From NCBI GenBank assembly GCA_964598425.1, contig CAZRBV010000006.1, forward strand, positions 13,089-77,088: a stretch of 64,000 nt of DNA, read 5' to 3'. A model generated the notes under the pieces. It did not search any database, had not been told where the DNA came from, and saw only the letters and a program-made list of their open reading frames with translations. How positions within the stretch are numbered: the first letter of the stretch is position 1; each line of letters opens with the position of its first letter. Source of the stretch: UBA12567 sp964598425. GTDB taxonomy: Bacteria; Planctomycetota; Phycisphaerae; Phycisphaerales; SM1A02. Positions 53,096-62,704 of the stretch are shown here, piece by piece. The translations under genes were made by a program, and so were the position numbers.

Positions 53096-54244
53096 ATGCC
53101 CGACGCTACAGCGACGATGACCATGGACAAGGGGCTCGACCACACCATCATCGGCGAATCGACCAAGTCGTTTATTGACGGTCAGAAGGGCGTGCTTGAG
53201 TACGTCGGGATCGACATCGACACGCTCGCCCGCAACTCGACGTTTGAGGAGACCTGTTTTCTCCTCCTGAACGATCGTCTGCCTGATGCTGCTGAGCTCA
53301 ATGCGTTTACAGCTCGGCTCCGTGGCCACTACGACCTGTCGGACCGGATGTGGGACGCCGTCGCAGCGCTTCCTCCAGAGGCGGCGCCGATGCATGTGCT
53401 CCAGACGATGGTTGCCATGTTGGCCCTTGAGGATCCCGACTGTGACGATCAGTCACGGGAAGCAGAGGAGTCCAAGGCGATCCGGGTTCTCGGGGCGACT
53501 CCTGCGATCATTGCAAACTTTGATCGACTCCGCCGTGGGCTTGATCCGGTGCGGCCTCACGGTGATGACAATGTCGCGACGTCATTCCTGAGGATGCTCA
53601 CTGGCGAAACGCCTGGCGAAGCCAGTGCCAAGGCACTTGACGTGTGTCTCATTCTGCACGCAGATCACGGCATCAACGCATCGACGTTTGCCACCATGGT
53701 TGTTATGGGTACCGAGAGCGACATGTACTCGGCGATCACGGCCGCAATTGGAACACTTCGAGGCCCACTGCATGGTGGCGCCAACGAGCGCGTCATGCAC
53801 ATGCTTCAGGGAATCGACGGTGTTGATGCGGTCGAGGACTTTGTGCTTGGCCGTCTGTCTCGCAAGGAGAAGATTCCTGGATTCGGTCACCGGGTCTATA
53901 AAGCGATCGATCCCCGGGCGACATATCTCAAGACCTTTGCCGAATCGATTGCCTCGGAGACCGGAAACGAAGACTTGTTCCGGATGAGCCGTGGGATCGA
54001 GGAGATTATGGAGGCGCAGGTTGGCGACAAGGGCATTCACCCCAACGTCGACTTCTATTCGGCGACGACGTATTTCTCGCTCGGGCTTGCGATCGATCTG
54101 TTCACGCCGATCTTCGCCATGAGTCGCAATGCGGGGTGGGCGGCTCATGCACTCGAACGCTTCGACGACAACAGGCTCATTCGGCCGCGGTGTCAGTACA
54201 CCGGGCCACACGAAGCAGCGTACGTCGCCATGGACGATCGTTGA
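53096..54244 (+). CDS. gltA: Citrate synthase
   Basis: Entry enzyme of the citric acid cycle. 382 residues, the short type without a long N-terminal domain. Active-site His and Asp are in LHADHGINAST, GPLHGGANE, IPGFGHRVYK and NVDFYSAT; RPRCQYTGP is the typical end. ATG 53096 has GGGAG upstream. Divergent from the rhomboid gene. Confidence 0.97.
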   Translation: MPDATATMTMDKGLDHTIIGESTKSFIDGQKGVLEYVGIDIDTLARNSTFEETCFLLLNDRLPDAAELNAFTARLRGHYDLSDRMWDAVAALPPEAAPMHVLQTMVAMLALEDPDCDDQSREAEESKAIRVLGATPAIIANFDRLRRGLDPVRPHGDDNVATSFLRMLTGETPGEASAKALDVCLILHADHGINASTFATMVVMGTESDMYSAITAAIGTLRGPLHGGANERVMHMLQGIDGVDAVEDFVLGRLSRKEKIPGFGHRVYKAIDPRATYLKTFAESIASETGNEDLFRMSRGIEEIMEAQVGDKGIHPNVDFYSATTYFSLGLAIDLFTPIFAMSRNAGWAAHALERFDDNRLIRPRCQYTGPHEAAYVAMDDR

Positions 54245-54253
54245 GGGCGCCGC

Positions 54254-56551
54254 TCACTGCGGGTAGATGATCAGCCGATCGTGTATGAGCATGACGATGT
54301 CGTGCGCGTCATCTCCCGTGACGTCGGCGATGGCGATCTGACGCGGCTGGAACTCGCGTGTATCTCCACCATGAAAGAGACGTGACTCATAGATCTGAAA
54401 TCCGGTTGCGTGGAGCATTGTTCCCCCCTTGTCGAAGGTGAAGAGCTCCATCATTTGCTCGCCAGCATCGAGAGCCACCATGTCGCCATATCCATCGGCA
54501 TTGATGTCTCCGACTGCCAACTCGTGCGGCACATGATCATCGAGTGAGCTCTTCCACGAGCCGGTCTCTTCGAGGGTGCGGCGTGTACCGCCGAGCGGAA
54601 TAACGGCGAAGCCATCTTCTCCGACTGTCAGTACTCCTGAAACGTCATTTGAGAAGTGCCCTGCCGCAAGCGGCCCCGGTGTAAACCCTCGGATGCGAAG
54701 CGTTTCGGACTGCCTCCAATCATCTCCGTCCTCGCCTGATGCGAAGACAAGCACGCGATCGCTCGCCTTATCGGCAGCGACGAGCATGCCGTCCAGAGGT
54801 GTCACCGAAATCAATTCGCTGTCAGGATCGTCGGCATTGAATTGGCGAACGACCTGCCAGTCGCCGCCGTTTTCGGTCCGTTCAAATCGCACCGCTCGGA
54901 CAAAGTTGCCGTTGGCGATGAGCAGCTCCTCGGCCCCGTCCGCGTTGACATCAAGGGCAGCGGTATTGTCGTCCCCTGCGGCATCCACGAGGCCGTACTG
55001 CCCCATGTCGCCCTTTTCAAGCACTTTGAACCCGCCGTCTGCCTCGGCGTCTGCGAGCAGCAGCATCATCGGCCGATCGCGTGTGAGTACGAGAATGTCC
55101 CGATTGCCGTCCTGATCGACATCGATCGCTTCGATGTGGTCGGGTTTGCGGCTCAGAGATCCGATGTCGATCGACGTGAGCTCTTCAGTCGCCAGATTGA
55201 CGAGATCGAGCATGTAGTCTCGCTTCTTGTTCGAGACGATGGCGGCATGTGGGCCATGATTCAGCAGCACGACGTTCATGGCGACCGGCTGATGTCCTGA
55301 CGAGACAGGAAGCGGGCTAGGGAAGGGAATCGTCCCGGGGCCGAGTGGGGTACGTCCCACGATTCCTTCTTCGGTTGAAAGCACCAGAATCTCGGCGGGC
55401 CGATCCCCGTGGGCCGGCACACTTGCGAGCGCGTCGATGTCAGAGAGACTCGGCGAGGACTCTGCTGCCATCAGGCCTCCGGTTTCGGCCTGCCGGTAGA
55501 CCGACAAGGCGTTTGACCGGGTGTCTGCGGCGATGACATCGCTCCGACCATCGCCATCGGCATCAACAACTGTCCATGCCCGATTACGCTGACCCGGATC
55601 GGGAAAGCCGTACACCGTGAATGAGGCGTCTCGGTCGCCGCCCTGTTGTACGGCTTCTTCATTCAAGTGATACATGACGATTCGGCGCGCGTTTCGCTCG
55701 ATGACCGCGATGTCCGATGCTGCAGAGCCGGGGCGACCAACAGCTTCAAACTCGAAGATCGGTGGCATCTCGAAGATCGTCTGGGGACCGGGCTCGACAC
55801 CATGTTCGCCGTGGCGCCCGAACCAGATGCGGATCGGAGCGGCGTCGTCGGGACTGATGCCCGCAAGATCCATCAACCCATCGCCGTCGTAGTCTTCCGG
55901 GACGATGGCGACGATGGAGGCACCCGCTGGATATCGCTTCATGGTTCCAATCGAGAACCCCTGAAGTGGCCACATGACCGGTTCGCCTGCGATCAGTGAG
56001 AGAAGTTGCGGGTTGCCGTCGCCGGAGTAATCAGTAATGGCGAAGGCGGAGGCGGAGGCTGCGAGTTTTGGGATGTCGCGGCGAGACTCCATCCGGAAGG
56101 TGCCTGGCTTCGTCTGCTTGAGGAACACGATGCGTCCTGGGGCGCCCGCAGTGACCAGATCGTCGAGCCCATCCTGATCGAGATCGTAGGTTGCCATGGC
56201 GCTGATGGCATCGGCGACCGGAACAAGCACGCGTTCGAACTGCCAGTGGTCGGGGAATTCGTTGATGTCTCTGGGGATTTCAACGGGATCGTCGGGCGAT
56301 GTGCCAGTCTTTTGTCGCAGTATCTCGATTCGGCTGCGGTGATTGTTGGCCACCACGATGTCGGTCAGCCCATCACCATCGATGTCGGTCGTGATCATGG
56401 GGCCGGGATTGTCCCCAACAGGGATGACCTCGAGCCCTGCGAACCCAAAGTAATCTGCGAGCTCAGGGGCTTCGCCGGTTGCTGCAAGCGTAGCGGCGAG
56501 GACAATGGAAATACTGGTTGCGGGCATGGGGCGTCTCCAATGGCGGGTCAT
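54254..56551 (-). CDS. Secreted FG-GAP/VCBS repeat protein
   Basis: 765 residues with a signal peptide ending near AATG-EAPEL. About nine calcium-loop repeats form a probable beta-propeller: DIDGDGLTDIVVANN, DLDQDGLDDLVTAG, DYDGDGLMDLAG, DADGDGRSDVIAAD, DVDQDGNRDILVLT, DVNADGAEELLIAN, DINADGYGDMVALD and others. No catalytic domain is seen. Likely an extracellular or periplasmic binding protein; the ligand is unknown. Confidence 0.92.
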   Translation of the reverse strand: MTRHWRRPMPATSISIVLAATLAATGEAPELADYFGFAGLEVIPVGDNPGPMITTDIDGDGLTDIVVANNHRSRIEILRQKTGTSPDDPVEIPRDINEFPDHWQFERVLVPVADAISAMATYDLDQDGLDDLVTAGAPGRIVFLKQTKPGTFRMESRRDIPKLAASASAFAITDYSGDGNPQLLSLIAGEPVMWPLQGFSIGTMKRYPAGASIVAIVPEDYDGDGLMDLAGISPDDAAPIRIWFGRHGEHGVEPGPQTIFEMPPIFEFEAVGRPGSAASDIAVIERNARRIVMYHLNEEAVQQGGDRDASFTVYGFPDPGQRNRAWTVVDADGDGRSDVIAADTRSNALSVYRQAETGGLMAAESSPSLSDIDALASVPAHGDRPAEILVLSTEEGIVGRTPLGPGTIPFPSPLPVSSGHQPVAMNVVLLNHGPHAAIVSNKKRDYMLDLVNLATEELTSIDIGSLSRKPDHIEAIDVDQDGNRDILVLTRDRPMMLLLADAEADGGFKVLEKGDMGQYGLVDAAGDDNTAALDVNADGAEELLIANGNFVRAVRFERTENGGDWQVVRQFNADDPDSELISVTPLDGMLVAADKASDRVLVFASGEDGDDWRQSETLRIRGFTPGPLAAGHFSNDVSGVLTVGEDGFAVIPLGGTRRTLEETGSWKSSLDDHVPHELAVGDINADGYGDMVALDAGEQMMELFTFDKGGTMLHATGFQIYESRLFHGGDTREFQPRQIAIADVTGDDAHDIVMLIHDRLIIYPQ

Positions 56552-56674
56552 GGTAGCCCTCTGGCGGCGTCTGCGCGTGAGCGACCGGCGGTTGGCTGCC
56601 TGTGAAAACGAGGGCGGTTGGGGCGTGTCCCGCTGATGGGGCTACCATGGCTGCAACTCAATGAGGAGATGCGG

Positions 56675-57622
56675 ATGCTCATGCGAATTGCAATGTGGCT
56701 GACAGTGTCTGGTTTGGCCGGAACCGTCGGTGCCGACGTGGTCGTGCTCGATCACGGCGGCCAGCTTCACGGTGATGTCGTCAAACAGGACGCCCGAAAC
56801 CTTTGGATTGATGTCGGCCCCACGATCGTGAGGATTGACAACAACGATGTCGTCGACGTTCGGGTGAGCGATCCGGCAGAGACTGCAGAAGCATCTCGAG
56901 AGTCCATCTTCCACACGGTGAGCCATCCGGCTGAACTCAGCATCCGGCAGCAGGCGGCTCGGGTCAAACCATCCGTTGTGTTGGTGCAGACACCTTCGGG
57001 CACCGGTTCGGGCGTCATCGTCAATGCAGAGGGTCACGTCGTCACGAACGCCCACGTCATTCAAGGCGAGAAGGATCTTCGCCTGGTGGTGTGGAGCCCG
57101 AGAGATGACGGCACGCTGGCCCGGCGAACGATTGAAGACATCGAGATTGAGGCTGTCAACAACCATCTGGATCTCGCGCTGCTGAAGCTGCCGCCCGACG
57201 ACGGAGAGGAGTTCCCGTGGGTTCCGCTCGAAGCCTGGGAGTCCATTGAAGTGGGGCAGCCGGTGTTTGCAATCGGCAATCCGCTCGGGCTTGAGCAGAC
57301 GACGAGCCAGGGTGTCGTGTCGACCACGCAGCGGAGTTTCGACGGCCTGACGTATATTCAAACTGACGCTGCTATCAACCCGGGCAATTCGGGTGGGCCA
57401 CTATTCAACGTTGGCGGCGAAGTCGTTGGGATCACCAATATGGGCATCCTGGGCGGTGAGGCATTGGGCTTCGCTATTCCGACGAGGTACGTTAAGGATT
57501 TTCTGCGTAACCGGGAGGCGTTTGCCTACGACCCGTCGAACCCAAATACCGGGCATCGGTATCACGTCCCACCACCACGGCAGCAGGCTGGTACGTCGAG
57601 GAGATTGGAGCAGGTGCAATGA
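56675..57622 (+). CDS. HtrA-like trypsin-type serine protease
   Basis: 315 residues, exported. The start at 56675 is preferred because GAGGAG lies six bases upstream; another ATG two codons earlier is possible. A small beta domain (GGQLHGDVVKQDARNLWIDV) precedes the protease. The catalytic triad is His in VVTNAHVIQ, Asp in NNHLDLALLKL and Ser in NPGNSGGPLF. There is no PDZ domain, unlike DegP, so oligomer control must differ. It is coupled by ATGA to the next gene. Confidence 0.92.
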   Translation: MLMRIAMWLTVSGLAGTVGADVVVLDHGGQLHGDVVKQDARNLWIDVGPTIVRIDNNDVVDVRVSDPAETAEASRESIFHTVSHPAELSIRQQAARVKPSVVLVQTPSGTGSGVIVNAEGHVVTNAHVIQGEKDLRLVVWSPRDDGTLARRTIEDIEIEAVNNHLDLALLKLPPDDGEEFPWVPLEAWESIEVGQPVFAIGNPLGLEQTTSQGVVSTTQRSFDGLTYIQTDAAINPGNSGGPLFNVGGEVVGITNMGILGGEALGFAIPTRYVKDFLRNREAFAYDPSNPNTGHRYHVPPPRQQAGTSRRLEQVQ

Positions 57623-59379
57623 CTATGAAAGTGGTGGCGTTCTGGGTATGTGCGGTTGCTGCAGCAGTGACCTGTCACGTGGAGGCGGGATCGTTATCGG
57701 TTGACACCGTGGCGCCGAGTGAGACCGTCGCCGTCCTGGAGATTCGTGACGTGGGCAGCGTCATCACTCGGTTGCAGGATGCCGGGCTGATCGAAGATGC
57801 GGACACCGAAGACATCAATGACGGCATTCGTGATCTGGTTCGCGCATTGCCGGACTCAGTTTCGGACGTATGGCTCGATGTCTTTGAATCTGAGGAACCG
57901 ATCAAGGTAGTCGGGGCGATATCTGTGTCGACAGCCCTGTGGATCGATCGAACCGAAGGAGAACGAGGCGGGCTTGTGCTCGCCGGTTGGGTTGATCTTG
58001 GTGATGGCGCCGCCGCCGTGGGGGAGGCGTGGGATGATGGCTGGAGCATCATTCGAGAACGACCGGATGCCCTGACTGAAACCATGTCAGGGCGTGACGT
58101 CGACGTGCTCGATGGTCGATCCGAGGGAAAGTCACCGACGCCGCTGCAGGAGATGTTGTGGCACGTCCGTGAGGACAATCTCATCCTTCTCTCCAACACG
58201 CAGAATGGCCTGCAGCGGATGCTCGATGTTCTCGACGGGGATGCCGGCGAGGAGTCGCTTGCTGATCTGGAAGCGTGGGATTCCGTGACCGCATTGCTGG
58301 AGGGCCCGCAGAATGTACGTGGGGTTCTCTTTGTCGATGCAGCGTTCGCCGCAGCCAATGTGGTGGACCAGATGGGGATGTCGGCCATGGTTCAGGCATC
58401 GTTTGATGCGGCGGTTGGCCCGGTGCGTGCCGTGGCAATCTCTGCGGGAGTTGGCGAAGATGACGAGATTGTGTCAGCATCTGGCGCGGTTTGGATGCCC
58501 GATGGGCAGGGCGGATTGCTTCGCTTGCTCTCAACCGAGACGCCGAGGACATCGCTGCCGGCCTGGATCGGACCCGATGCGATCTCGGTCTCTCGATACA
58601 ACGTTGACTTCAAGCGGATTCCGGACTGGATTCGGACGGTTGTGGCATCGAATCCCATGTTGATCGGGGTCGGGCAGTTGCTCGATCAGTTTGAGACTTC
58701 GATCAGAGCCATTCTCAATCCGCTTGGCAAGAAGGCGATGATGGTTGGGACACTTCAGCGACCATTGACATTGGAGAGCTTCGCAGAGGTGACGGCGATC
58801 GCGTGCACGGATCCTGCCGGGCTCAAGGATGCATTGGCTGCGACAAGCCCCCAGGCAGGCTTTGAGGCGCGTGATTTTCAGGGCCATCAGATTTGGACGG
58901 TTGACGCAGGCGGAATGGGCATGATGCCGCTTCCAATGCCGGGGGATGGACGAATGAGCCTGGCCGTCGCGGGCAGTTCGCTGTTCCTCGGTGACGATGC
59001 GGGCGTCGAGGCGGTACTCCGCAGCCTCTCTTCCAGATCCGCAACGCCGCCGCCGTGGCTGGAGCGAGCGCTTGACTGGTTGCCATCCGATCCGTGTGCC
59101 TGCTGGAGCGTCTGGGATGTTGGTGAGTACTTGACGGCGGTCTCAGACGTGCAGCGACTTCAATTGAAGTCGTGGGAAAACGAATTGAAGGAAGACGATC
59201 CCGAGCTTTGGGAAGAGATCAAGGGCGAGCTGGAAGACGAAGAGCAATCGTCTCGGCAAGAGCGGCTCGCGCGCATCGCGAGCCATCTCGGACCGGCCGC
59301 ATGGTGTGCGCATGCTGACGATTCCGGCTTCCGGGTTCGTGGCGTTGTCCTGACTGCCGAGCCCGAAGATGGCAAGTGA
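57619..59379 (+). CDS. Secreted protein of unknown function, coupled to the HtrA-like gene
   Basis: 586 residues with a signal peptide (WVCAVAAAVTCHVEA). It has no recognised catalytic motif. The body is alpha/beta with a PSETVAVLEIRDVGSVITRL start like proteins of the DUF3352 kind that measure or bind something in the periplasm. The C-terminal part has an acidic, coiled segment (ELKEDDPELWEEIKGELEDE). The ATG overlaps the protease stop (ATGA), so it may be a substrate, inhibitor or partner of that protease. Confidence 0.75.
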   Translation: MTMKVVAFWVCAVAAAVTCHVEAGSLSVDTVAPSETVAVLEIRDVGSVITRLQDAGLIEDADTEDINDGIRDLVRALPDSVSDVWLDVFESEEPIKVVGAISVSTALWIDRTEGERGGLVLAGWVDLGDGAAAVGEAWDDGWSIIRERPDALTETMSGRDVDVLDGRSEGKSPTPLQEMLWHVREDNLILLSNTQNGLQRMLDVLDGDAGEESLADLEAWDSVTALLEGPQNVRGVLFVDAAFAAANVVDQMGMSAMVQASFDAAVGPVRAVAISAGVGEDDEIVSASGAVWMPDGQGGLLRLLSTETPRTSLPAWIGPDAISVSRYNVDFKRIPDWIRTVVASNPMLIGVGQLLDQFETSIRAILNPLGKKAMMVGTLQRPLTLESFAEVTAIACTDPAGLKDALAATSPQAGFEARDFQGHQIWTVDAGGMGMMPLPMPGDGRMSLAVAGSSLFLGDDAGVEAVLRSLSSRSATPPPWLERALDWLPSDPCACWSVWDVGEYLTAVSDVQRLQLKSWENELKEDDPELWEEIKGELEDEEQSSRQERLARIASHLGPAAWCAHADDSGFRVRGVVLTAEPEDGK

Positions 59380-59390
59380 GCCGCTGGGCG

Positions 59391-60221
59391 CTACGTCCAG
59401 CCGAGTTCGAGGAAGATCGCGTCATAGACGAGATCACTCACGATGACAGCCACGATGGTCTGTACCACGGTGTCTGTCGTAGCTTTGCCGACGCCAGCAG
59501 CGCCGCCGCTGACGCGGAGTCCATTGAAGCATGCGATGGCGCCGAGCATGAGGCCGAAGGTCATGGCTTTGATCAGCCCGGTGAGGAAGTCCGCCATTTG
59601 CAACTGAGCAAGCGTGTTATCGATATACACCTGAGCGCCGACATCGAAGAATACGACGGAGACGAAGCCACTACAGACCACTGCCGCCACATCCGCAAGG
59701 ACCGTGAGCAGCAGCAGGCTGATAGCGGTCGCTGTCAGCCTTGGTAACACCAGAAAGCGGACCGGGTCCAACGCGTGGGCCTCAAGCGCTTCGATTTCCT
59801 CGCCCACGACCATGGTTCCAATTTCAGCCGCGATCGATGCGCCAGCGAAGCCTGTGAGAACGACCGCCGAGATGATGGGTCCCATTTCACGAAACACTGC
59901 GATTCCGACGATGTTCGCGATCTTGTTCTGCTGCCCAAGCTCGGAAAGAGGTGGATACATGGCGATGGCGAGAATCAAGCCGATGCAGGCGCTGACAAGC
60001 AGGACAATGCCGATTGAACGGACGCCAACACGCACCATCTGGGCGGTGACCGCTGGCCAGCCAACCCGGAGGCTTCCACCGGTCCCCGACTTCCAATACC
60101 ACCGTCCAACCGTCCCGGTAAGCCTTGTGGTACCGCCGAGAAGCGTGAAGAGCCCGATCGATGTTTTGCCGATTCGGCCGACGCTTTTTGTCAACATGGA
60201 CTGGCTGCGTGGATCGGGCAT
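59391..60221 (-). CDS. mlaE: MlaE-family ABC transporter permease
   Basis: 276 residues. Hydrophobic core with family motifs VSACIGLILAIAMYPPL, REMGPIISAVVLTGFAGASIAAEIGTM and VGEEIEALEAHALDPVRFLV. Permease of Mla-type lipid transporters in the inner membrane. The ATPase (MlaF) and the MCE protein (MlaD) are not in the window. It lies directly after the STAS and kinase genes on the same strand. Confidence 0.93.
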   Translation of the reverse strand: MPDPRSQSMLTKSVGRIGKTSIGLFTLLGGTTRLTGTVGRWYWKSGTGGSLRVGWPAVTAQMVRVGVRSIGIVLLVSACIGLILAIAMYPPLSELGQQNKIANIVGIAVFREMGPIISAVVLTGFAGASIAAEIGTMVVGEEIEALEAHALDPVRFLVLPRLTATAISLLLLTVLADVAAVVCSGFVSVVFFDVGAQVYIDNTLAQLQMADFLTGLIKAMTFGLMLGAIACFNGLRVSGGAAGVGKATTDTVVQTIVAVIVSDLVYDAIFLELGWT

Positions 60222-60226
60222 GGCTT

Positions 60227-60565
60227 CTACTGAGGCATCTCCGTGACCGTAAAGACCGCATCCAGTTTGGAGATCTTGAATATGGATGCGACGCGTTCAG
60301 TGAGTCTTGTCAAGGTGAGATCTCGTTGGGCGCGGCGACACGTCTGCAGCGCCTCGACCAGCGTGGCGACACCGGACGAGTCCATGTACGGCACCGCTTC
60401 CAGGTCAATGACGACCGGGCCGCTACCGGTTGCGAGGTTTGACTGCAGCACGGCTCGAAGGCTTGGAGAAGAGGCCAGGTCGATCTCGCCGGACGGTCGA
60501 ATGACGAGCATTCCTTCGCGCTGATCGACGTCAATCGTGAGCGGGGCGTGGTCTTCACCAGGCAT
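60227..60565 (-). CDS. STAS-domain protein (anti-anti-sigma or MlaB type)
   Basis: 112 residues, one STAS domain with the phospho-acceptor Ser in YMDSSGVATLVEAL, as in SpoIIAA/RsbV. ATG 60565 is preferred because AGGAG is about ten bases upstream; the ATG three codons earlier is too close to it. Its neighbours are a kinase-like gene (overlapping) and the MlaE permease, so it could act as a phospho-switch on the transporter or as a sigma regulator. Confidence 0.93.
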   Translation of the reverse strand: MPGEDHAPLTIDVDQREGMLVIRPSGEIDLASSPSLRAVLQSNLATGSGPVVIDLEAVPYMDSSGVATLVEALQTCRRAQRDLTLTRLTERVASIFKISKLDAVFTVTEMPQ

Positions 60566-61034
60566 GGTGGACATTCTCCTGAGTGGGCTCCTGCCCCGAT
60601 GGGGTCAGGAGCGTTCGCATGGTCAGACGGGTGCCGCCATCGGGGCGATGCGCCCATGTGGCTTCATCCATGACCTCGCGGATGAGATGGACGCCGAGCC
60701 CTCCAGGCCGGACATCGGTCAGGTCGCGCGATCTGATTGTGTCTAAATCCACCTGGGCGCCGTCATCGTCGAGAACGAAACACAGCATTGGCGGGCTGCT
60801 GCCTCGTTCTTCAAACGCTGAAACCCGAATCCGTCCGTGCGACTCGCCATACGCGTGGCGAATAATGTTGGCAGCAGCCTCATCGACCGCCATGCAGATG
60901 CGATCCGTCCGGTTGGCATCCAGCCCCGCTCGCTGGCACCATGCTGCGAGGGCATGCCGAATGACGGACAGGAGATTGGCCCTCGCTTCGATGTCGAGAA
61001 TGAAGTCCGGCTGCTGGGGGGATGCAAGGTTCAT
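60555..61034 (-). CDS. RsbW/SpoIIAB-like anti-sigma serine kinase
   Basis: 159 residues with a single HATPase domain: the N box is VDEAAANIIRHAYGE, the G1 box LDDDGAQVDL and the G2 box GGLGVHLIREVMDEATW. It would phosphorylate the neighbouring STAS protein. No sigma factor or phosphatase is in the window. ATG 61034; divergent from guaA across 69 bases. Confidence 0.92.
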   Translation of the reverse strand: MNLASPQQPDFILDIEARANLLSVIRHALAAWCQRAGLDANRTDRICMAVDEAAANIIRHAYGESHGRIRVSAFEERGSSPPMLCFVLDDDGAQVDLDTIRSRDLTDVRPGGLGVHLIREVMDEATWAHRPDGGTRLTMRTLLTPSGQEPTQENVHHAW

Positions 61035-61103
61035 GCGGGTAGCCCCGATGATACATCGTGGCGGGGTCGTGTAGACTCCCCGCCTTCTCAGGAGTTCCTG
61101 TCC

Positions 61104-62693
61104 ATGTCAGCATCCGCCATCGGCGCAACGCGTCCAGCAGGCGTCGAAACAATTCCAATCATTGACTTTGGCAGCCAGTATGCCCAGTTGATTGCTCGGC
61201 GTGTGCGCGAGGCGGGAGCCTTCAGCATTCTGGTGGCGCCAGATGTGTCTCTGGAGCACCTCAAGTCGCTGGAGCCTGCTGGGATCATTCTTTCCGGCGG
61301 ACCTTCAAGCATTGACGAGCCGGGGGCACCTCGGTGCGACCCTGGAATCTTTGATCTCGGGATTCCGATCCTCGGCATTTGTTATGGCATGCAGCTTGGG
61401 TGCCACATGCTCGGAGCGACGGTGGACCGGGCCGAGTCACGAGAGTACGGACGGGCCAAGTTATCCATCGGGGATGACTCCGGGTTGTTCGCCGGGCTGC
61501 CCCAGGACATGACCGTGTGGATGAGCCACGGTGATCAGGTTTCACACCTCCCCGAGGAGTTTCAGGTGATAGCCGGGACGGATACCTGTCCCGCCGCCGC
61601 AGTGCTGCATCGTGAGCATTCGTTTTACGGGTTGCAGTTCCATCCCGAAGTGACCCATACGCCGCACGGCGTCGACGTGCTTCGCAACTTCCTGTATGAA
61701 GTGTGCGGCTGCCGAGGGACGTGGCGGATGGCCGACTACATGGAATCGCAGTGCCTTGCCCTGCCGGAACTCGTGGGAGATCGACGGGTGATCTGCGGAC
61801 TCAGTGGTGGCGTCGACTCGTCGGTCGTTGCGGCGCTGCTCGGGCGGGCGCTGGGAGATCGGGTGACGTGTATTTTTGTGGACAACGGTCTTCTTCGAAA
61901 GAACGAACGGGAACTCGTGGAGACGACATTCCGTGATCACTTCGACTTTGACCTGCGTGTCGTCGATGCCTCCCGTGAGTTCCTTGATGATCTGGCCGGC
62001 GTGGAAGATCCGCAGGAAAAACGCCGGTTGATCGGCCATCGGTTTATTGATGTCTTCCGGCGCTGCGCCGATGAGGTGGCAGCGGACGGAGGTGATCGGG
62101 TTCACTTCCTGGCACAGGGGACCCTGTACCCGGATGTGATCGAGAGTGGTCAGGGTCATGCTGGGACAGCAGCAAACATCAAGTTGCATCACAACGTTGG
62201 TGGTCTGCCCGAAGAGCTCGGATTTGAGTTGATTGAACCGCTCCGGGACCTCTTCAAAGATGAAGTGCGTACGCTCGGTGAGGTTCTCGGTCTACCGAGC
62301 CATGTCGTGTGGCGGCATCCATTCCCGGGACCAGGCCTGGCAGTGCGAGTCCTTGGCGATATCACCCAGCCGCGGCTCGACCTGCTTCGCAACTGTGATG
62401 AGATCGTGCTGGATGAGATTGTCTCGGCCAACTTGTATCGCAGCACGAATCAGGTGTTTGCTGTGTTGTTGCCGGTGCGGAGCGTGGGCGTTATGGGAGA
62501 TGGGCGGACCTATGATTCGGTCGTCGCAGTTCGAGCAGTCGAAACGCAGGACTTTATGACGGCCGATTGGGCTCGTATCCCGTACGACGTGCTTGCGACG
62601 ATCAGCAACCGGATCATCAACGAGGTTGAAGGGGTGAACCGGGTGGTCTATGACATTTCGAGCAAGCCTCCTGCCACCATTGAGTGGGAGTAG
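61104..62693 (+). CDS. guaA: GMP synthase (glutamine-hydrolysing)
   Basis: Converts XMP to GMP. 529 residues from ATG 61104 with CAGGAG upstream. The amidotransferase half has the Cys in GICYGMQLGCHML and the His-Glu in QFHPEV; the ATP-pyrophosphatase half has SGGVDSSVVAALL. The C-terminal ending TIEWE is universal. An open extension of 89 codons upstream overlaps the kinase gene and is not part of it. Confidence 0.98.
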   Translation: MSASAIGATRPAGVETIPIIDFGSQYAQLIARRVREAGAFSILVAPDVSLEHLKSLEPAGIILSGGPSSIDEPGAPRCDPGIFDLGIPILGICYGMQLGCHMLGATVDRAESREYGRAKLSIGDDSGLFAGLPQDMTVWMSHGDQVSHLPEEFQVIAGTDTCPAAAVLHREHSFYGLQFHPEVTHTPHGVDVLRNFLYEVCGCRGTWRMADYMESQCLALPELVGDRRVICGLSGGVDSSVVAALLGRALGDRVTCIFVDNGLLRKNERELVETTFRDHFDFDLRVVDASREFLDDLAGVEDPQEKRRLIGHRFIDVFRRCADEVAADGGDRVHFLAQGTLYPDVIESGQGHAGTAANIKLHHNVGGLPEELGFELIEPLRDLFKDEVRTLGEVLGLPSHVVWRHPFPGPGLAVRVLGDITQPRLDLLRNCDEIVLDEIVSANLYRSTNQVFAVLLPVRSVGVMGDGRTYDSVVAVRAVETQDFMTADWARIPYDVLATISNRIINEVEGVNRVVYDISSKPPATIEWE

Positions 62694-62704
62694 TTGCTCC
62701 GGGG

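Noticed and set aside
60837..61103. Extension of guaA upstream to 60837
   Set aside because: It would overlap the kinase gene; the ATG at 61104 has a good ribosome site and gives the standard GMP synthase length.
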